The position numbers and the translations under genes are program-made. From contig CP136061.1 in assembly GCA_032622095.1 (NCBI GenBank), positions 187,000,369-187,064,368 of the forward strand: 64,000 nt of DNA, read 5' to 3'. The DNA is from Siphonodentalium dalli. Its lineage: Eukaryota > Mollusca > Scaphopoda > Gadilida > Siphonodentaliidae. This document shows, piece by piece, positions 60,396 to 64,000 of this stretch (position 1 is its first letter; each line of letters starts with the position of its first letter). Under the pieces are notes generated by a model. That model worked only from the letters and a program-made list of their open reading frames with translations. It had not been told where the DNA came from and made no database searches.

Positions 60396-60465
60396 ATTAT
60401 GATTTATATTTATGGCTAATAATATGATCTTGAGGGCGTTACCATTTCTGATTATGGTGTTATTG
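60396..60465 (+). repeat. 70-bp terminal motif, copy 4
   Basis: Same sequence as the inner ends of the inverted arms with a few changes (ATTATGGTGTTATTG at the end). The flanking sequence on the left is unrelated to the arms. It marks either a truncated family member or a further insertion. Confidence 0.7.
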
Positions 60466-61269
60466 TTACCTTTTGTCCAGGGAAAACACAGTATGTATCG
60501 ATCGGTGTGCTACAAAAGTAGTTATGTCTGGTTGGAGACAACATCAATTTGTCGTACGCCAGCATCTAACATTTAAGTCTGATTGTTTGCTAATGCGCTG
60601 AGAATGACAGTACAAAATGACACCCGTTGTTCATTGAAAGTAATCTCTTCGGGGGGACATTGATGCCTCAAGAGAATTTAATAGGGTGTATTGCAAAAGG
60701 GGCATTTTATATCTCATGGTGGATATTTTCCGTGCAGGAACACACTATTATTAAACATTACTCTGCCTGTGCGTTAAACCGTTCAACTCATCGTCGATAT
60801 TCCACAAAGGCCGTTGTATAGCTAAAACTTTCAGCGAGAGAGTTTGCCAAAATTTCTACGCATTATAAAAGAAATTGATGAAATTATAATGACGGTATAC
60901 TATCAAGACGATTAAATTGGCAAAATTACTGCGCTGTTTCCGGTGTCCGATATACACCGTGAGTTATTGGTCATTGGTTTTGACCGGCAGATTAATTAAA
61001 TAAAGTTCTTGTGAAACCCGAACATTGTTTAATTACTCTGCAGATCAATATACAATGACCCCAATCGATCTTCCAGTCATTTCTTAAATAAATTTTCCCA
61101 AATAGGTTATCATGTTTATTCATGATAAAGAAGGGATAACATCGCCCGATTACATGTGTATTTATGTGTTTCTGGTGACATGGGTTAGAACATTGAAGGA
61201 AGTTCCTGTTCAAACCAGGATCGAGTCACGATTCATATACGAATATTTAAATTGTCAACGTCAACTTAC
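60466..61269. other. Intronic spacer next to the lectin exon
   Basis: No repeat array or gene was recognised; short frames are unsupported. Confidence 0.5.
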
Positions 61270-61500
61270 AGCAGCAGTCTTGTCTGTTGACTACTAGCCC
61301 ACCAGTAATCTTATAATTTTGTCCGATATCCACTATCCACCATGGGTCTGGTTGGTTGCTTGTTTCCGCACAGGAATAATCGAAGAATAGTGGGCTTCTG
61401 TTTCCATCATTAGCCTTCCCCGGTTGGCCAATCAAATTTGGCCAGATAGACGACTGCCATGACTGTTTATTCAGAGCCAAGTTGGTCTGGACTGCTATCC
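61270..61500 (-). CDS. Fucolectin-like F5/8C domain, N-terminal exon
   Basis: This exon encodes the first half of a fucolectin-type F5/8C domain: VQTNLALNKQSWQSS, GKANDGNRSP, SCAETSNQPDPWWIVDIGQ and VVNRQDCC. NLAL-xK, the AxDGN block, PWWxVDxG and NRxDCC are standard landmarks of the family, the paired cysteines being a rare vicinal disulfide. The exon is 231 bp with phase 1 at both ends: acceptor ATATGTAG before 61500 and donor GTAAGT after 61270. The last T plus GG of the exon at 40293 makes a Trp codon right after CysCys. In eel agglutinin, fucose is held by one His and two Arg around this region. From memory of that family, the CxHT His is Glu here (SCAET) and the second Arg is Tyr, so ligand choice may be altered. 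Confidence 0.85.
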
Positions 61501-62384
61501 CTACATATCGAATATAAACATATAAACATGTTTGTATAAACAGCAGTACTTTATTTTTTATTAACCCATTTTAATACTTACTGTGGTATTTGAGTATACA
61601 TGAACACCCCCGTGTACGTGGTATCGCCAAACCCGAGGGTATCGCCAAACCCGGGGAAATGGGAAAGTCATTTTCACGTATATTATATGTTTGTTTCTTA
61701 TCGTAAAACAGACAACGAACAACGTATGTGTATGTCCACATGGAGCAGGAGTATTTATCCACCTAATATGTTTTTGCGAATTTTTGCAATTGTGTTTTTG
61801 CTTTTGCTCACTCAAATTTTCGAGAACATCCACCCACTAGTATAGTTCCTGGACTTCCACGCTGCCAAAACAAATGCCGGTATATAGTTGAATCTGTCAA
61901 TGAAGCATAGGATTGAACAGAATTTAAAAAAGCAGTGTCGTTCTCAATATCCACCGCGACATGGAGGGACCACTGTCGGCCCAGAAAGATGTCACGTCGC
62001 AGACGAAGATGTCACCAAACGCCGATTTTCTGTGCAGTAAATATGCGTAGCACTTAAGGAGTTCTGGTGAGTTTTCGAGTGTTTTTATGTGTATCTGAGA
62101 CTGATCAATTGGACTGCGAATGTCATCTGAAATACGAATCCATAACATATTCGAAATATTGTGTACATATCTATTATGAATGGATATCAATTGAAATTAA
62201 TTGAACATCCATCTCAGCATTCAGATTTGCGATCTCAAAAAATTAATGAATGATAACGCGATGCCTTGATCACACGCACGTGAATTCTGTCGTTCGTATG
62301 CATGCAGCTAACCGGACATTCGTTTAGTATTAACATGATTGGATTTTGTATATAGACCACATATGCAGGACGAAACGCCACGAC
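61501..62384. other. Upstream region of the lectin exon
   Basis: No signal-peptide exon or other F5/8C exon was found. An 88-codon minus frame (61924-62190) has no recognised domain. GGTATCGCCAAACCCG is repeated twice at 61620-61652. Confidence 0.45.
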
Positions 62385-62905
62385 GTATTTATTGGGTCCC
62401 ATTAAGATCAATTAGAAAATGTTGTAAAATATGTAACTTTTTCGACCAAAAACGTGTTTGGGGGAAGGGTAGCTAAAATCCAGTATCTCGCAAACTGTTC
62501 AAAAATCTGTTAAGTTCTTTTTACATATGCTTATCGGGTAACTACTACACCGTATTGATTCGACATTATCGCAATATCCATTTGAATGATAATTTTGAAA
62601 AACAATAATTTTGCGAAAAAAACGATTTTTCAGCAAAAAATAAATGATCCGGTTCCAAATGGCAAGAAAATCCAAATTAAGCAAAACTTTTTTCCCTATC
62701 CAGTAGAGGTATGGTATGATGTAGTAATTTTAACACCAACACTGTTGGCAAATAAGTTAGGACTTAGCATCAGGGCTCGCATTACCAAAATCGTTAATTT
62801 CTGTGAAAAAGTCACTGGTGGGAATCGTTCAACGGCGATTTGACAACAGCACTCACCGATTTCGATATTTTTTACTATCATTTTCGTGAACAATATATAT
62901 TTCTA
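62385..62905 (+). repeat. Dispersed repeat A, copy 3
   Basis: Matches the copies at 3.0-4.4 kb (TTTTTCGACCAAAAACGTG, AGCTAAAATCCAGTATCTCG, TTCAGCAAAAAATAAATG, GTATGGTATGATGTAGTAAT, ACTATCATTTTCGTGAA). It lacks the first ~350 bp of the unit. Confidence 0.8.
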
Positions 62906-63359
62906 CTTCAGAACAAACTCATTTCATCTTGTTCTACCGACCACTTGTTTTGCGTTTGGCCGCTGCACTATTTGTTTTTGGTGGCACATCGACTGTGAAA
63001 AGCATTCTGAAGACGAACACACTGAGTATAAAGTATACCTGTTTTATTTCTTCTGTAAAATAGCTGAGGAAATATCCAGATGTGGGTTGATAATTTGGAG
63101 CACCAGCCTCCTAATCACAACTTATGAGTGTTATGGTTCTATTTCAAGGCAATCAGGGCTGTTACGGTTCTTTACAAAATATTTATTCGAAGGAATTCTG
63201 CACCGTAGCAGCTGAACTTAGGCCGAATACAGTTTTGTGTATCAAACGTTTTAAACCCGATAATGACTTAGCGTATGCTATCTACATAATCGAACTAAAC
63301 ATGTATATTATCACACTGAAGATCCGTGAACTCGATTACCAGTTATACCAGTAATATGT
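62906..63359. other. Spacer without a supported gene
   Basis: Overlapping frames at 62886-63215 and 63124-63354 show no recognised domain. Confidence 0.4.
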
Positions 63360-63657
63360 TTAGACTGCAAGTTATGTTTGCGTGGCTGTGTTTGTCTGCA
63401 TGCCTGCATATTATGTCCGAGTGTCGGTATGTCCGATTGTATGTCTGAATGTATATCTGCCTGTGGGTAAGGTTACTCTCTAGTTTGACCCAACTTGTAT
63501 ACCATGTCTTGGTGGCACTTGTGTCATTCTGTGTACATACTATCATTTGTTAAATGTCATGTTGACCAAAATGTTTGGCTACCTTTGATACTGTATTATG
63601 TATATACCATTTGTTAAACTCTTCAATTATGGAGGACAATAAATATATCTATATATA
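63360..63657 (+). mobile_element. Possible LINE 3' end
   Basis: The segment ends ATGGAGGACAATAAATATAT followed by TA-rich repeats, very like the 3' terminus of the LINE at 56.4-58.8 kb (ATGGAGGAATAAAGATATAT). The preceding ~250 bp are UTR-like and no coding remnant is visible, so it would be a strongly 5'-truncated relative. Confidence 0.4.
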
Positions 63658-64000
63658 TCAACAAAATTCCCCCAACCAGCCACCGCAGCACCGCGACCCC
63701 GATAAGCACCCCCAACCCAGACCGGGCGATGGCACCCGAGCTGCAACCGGAGGGCCCACCAGCTCGCGCCCCTGCAGTGAGTGGTCGGGGAATAAATATA
63801 GGTCAAACTGACCGTACAATCATATATTAACTGGACAGGACAGGTCAGCGTATAGAAACTCACGCGCAGCTCAAAGCAGGGCGGGGAAGCTACGTGCACA
63901 AATCGATGAGTATTAAATAAAACAATGATATTATTATGGTTACGGTAAACAATCAAATATGGACACTCGCACGGGATTCAGACGGAATACGAATAATTAT
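63658..64000. other. Right end of the window, GC-rich patch
   Basis: 63665-63790 is markedly GC-rich (Pro/Gln-rich in one frame) and contains CTGCAGTGAGTG, which could be a splice donor. An exon is possible but unproven; the rest is AT-rich. Confidence 0.3.

Larger units (their letters stand above)
40294..61269 (-). other. Inferred 21-kb intron of the fucolectin-like gene
   Basis: The donor GTAAGT (61269-61264, minus strand) and the acceptor CTCAG before 40293 define a phase-1 intron of 20976 bp. Its contents are almost entirely repeats and mobile-element fragments. An alternative is that the two exons belong to neighbouring paralogous genes each missing its partner. The perfect phase fit and lack of any other lectin exon between them argue for a single gene. 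Confidence 0.6.

Overview
The window looks like gene-poor, AT-rich nuclear DNA from an invertebrate animal. The evidence is vertebrate-style splice sites (GTAAGT donor, AG acceptors), a fucolectin-type F5/8C domain split across two exons, a THAP-finger remnant, several 5'-truncated CR1/L2-like non-LTR retrotransposons, many short-interspersed inverted-repeat elements and long microsatellites. A marine lophotrochozoan (a mollusc or a close relative) is my best guess; the sequence alone does not fix the species. I see no bacterial genes, operons, rRNA, tRNA or CRISPR array.

Layout. 1-2.4 kb: a degenerate ~185-bp satellite. 2.5-4.4 kb: a probable LINE 3' end and two tandem copies of a dispersed repeat (third copy at 62.4 kb). 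4.46-16.16 kb: two ~2.17-kb near-identical arms in inverted orientation around a 7.36-kb spacer; each arm carries a minisatellite and a tandem array of nuclear-receptor-like AGGTCA half-sites. The spacer holds a 970-bp Harbinger-like MITE and a cluster of a 17-bp iteron-like motif that recurs just outside the right arm. 16.6-24.4 kb: a TA-flanked inverted-repeat element, poly-G runs and three long hairpins, one of them a perfect 67-bp-arm palindrome. 24.7-25.9 kb: a broken THAP-domain gene with CRE and TATA motifs upstream. 27-32.6 kb: two minus-strand LINE fragments on either side of a 3.0-kb element with ~485-bp terminal inverted repeats and a 10-bp target duplication. 32.6-37.2 kb: degenerate tandem repeats. 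37.36-39.78 kb: a second element with a 10-bp target duplication.

The one convincing host gene is on the minus strand: an exon at 61270-61500 and an exon at 40055-40293 join in phase 1 to form a single fucolectin-like (F5/8C, FTP type) domain. If they belong to one transcript, the intron between them is about 21 kb and holds everything from 40.3 to 61.3 kb. That includes a 42-bp minisatellite, diverged inverted copies of a ~950-bp repeat, an ORF1-only retroposon candidate, two hairpins with 13-nt loops, and a LINE insertion flanked by an exact 82-bp direct duplication.

Apart from the lectin, the coding material is mobile-element debris. No intact transposase was seen, so the DNA elements here are non-autonomous. 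All assignments come from reading the sequence; no database search or alignment program was run.
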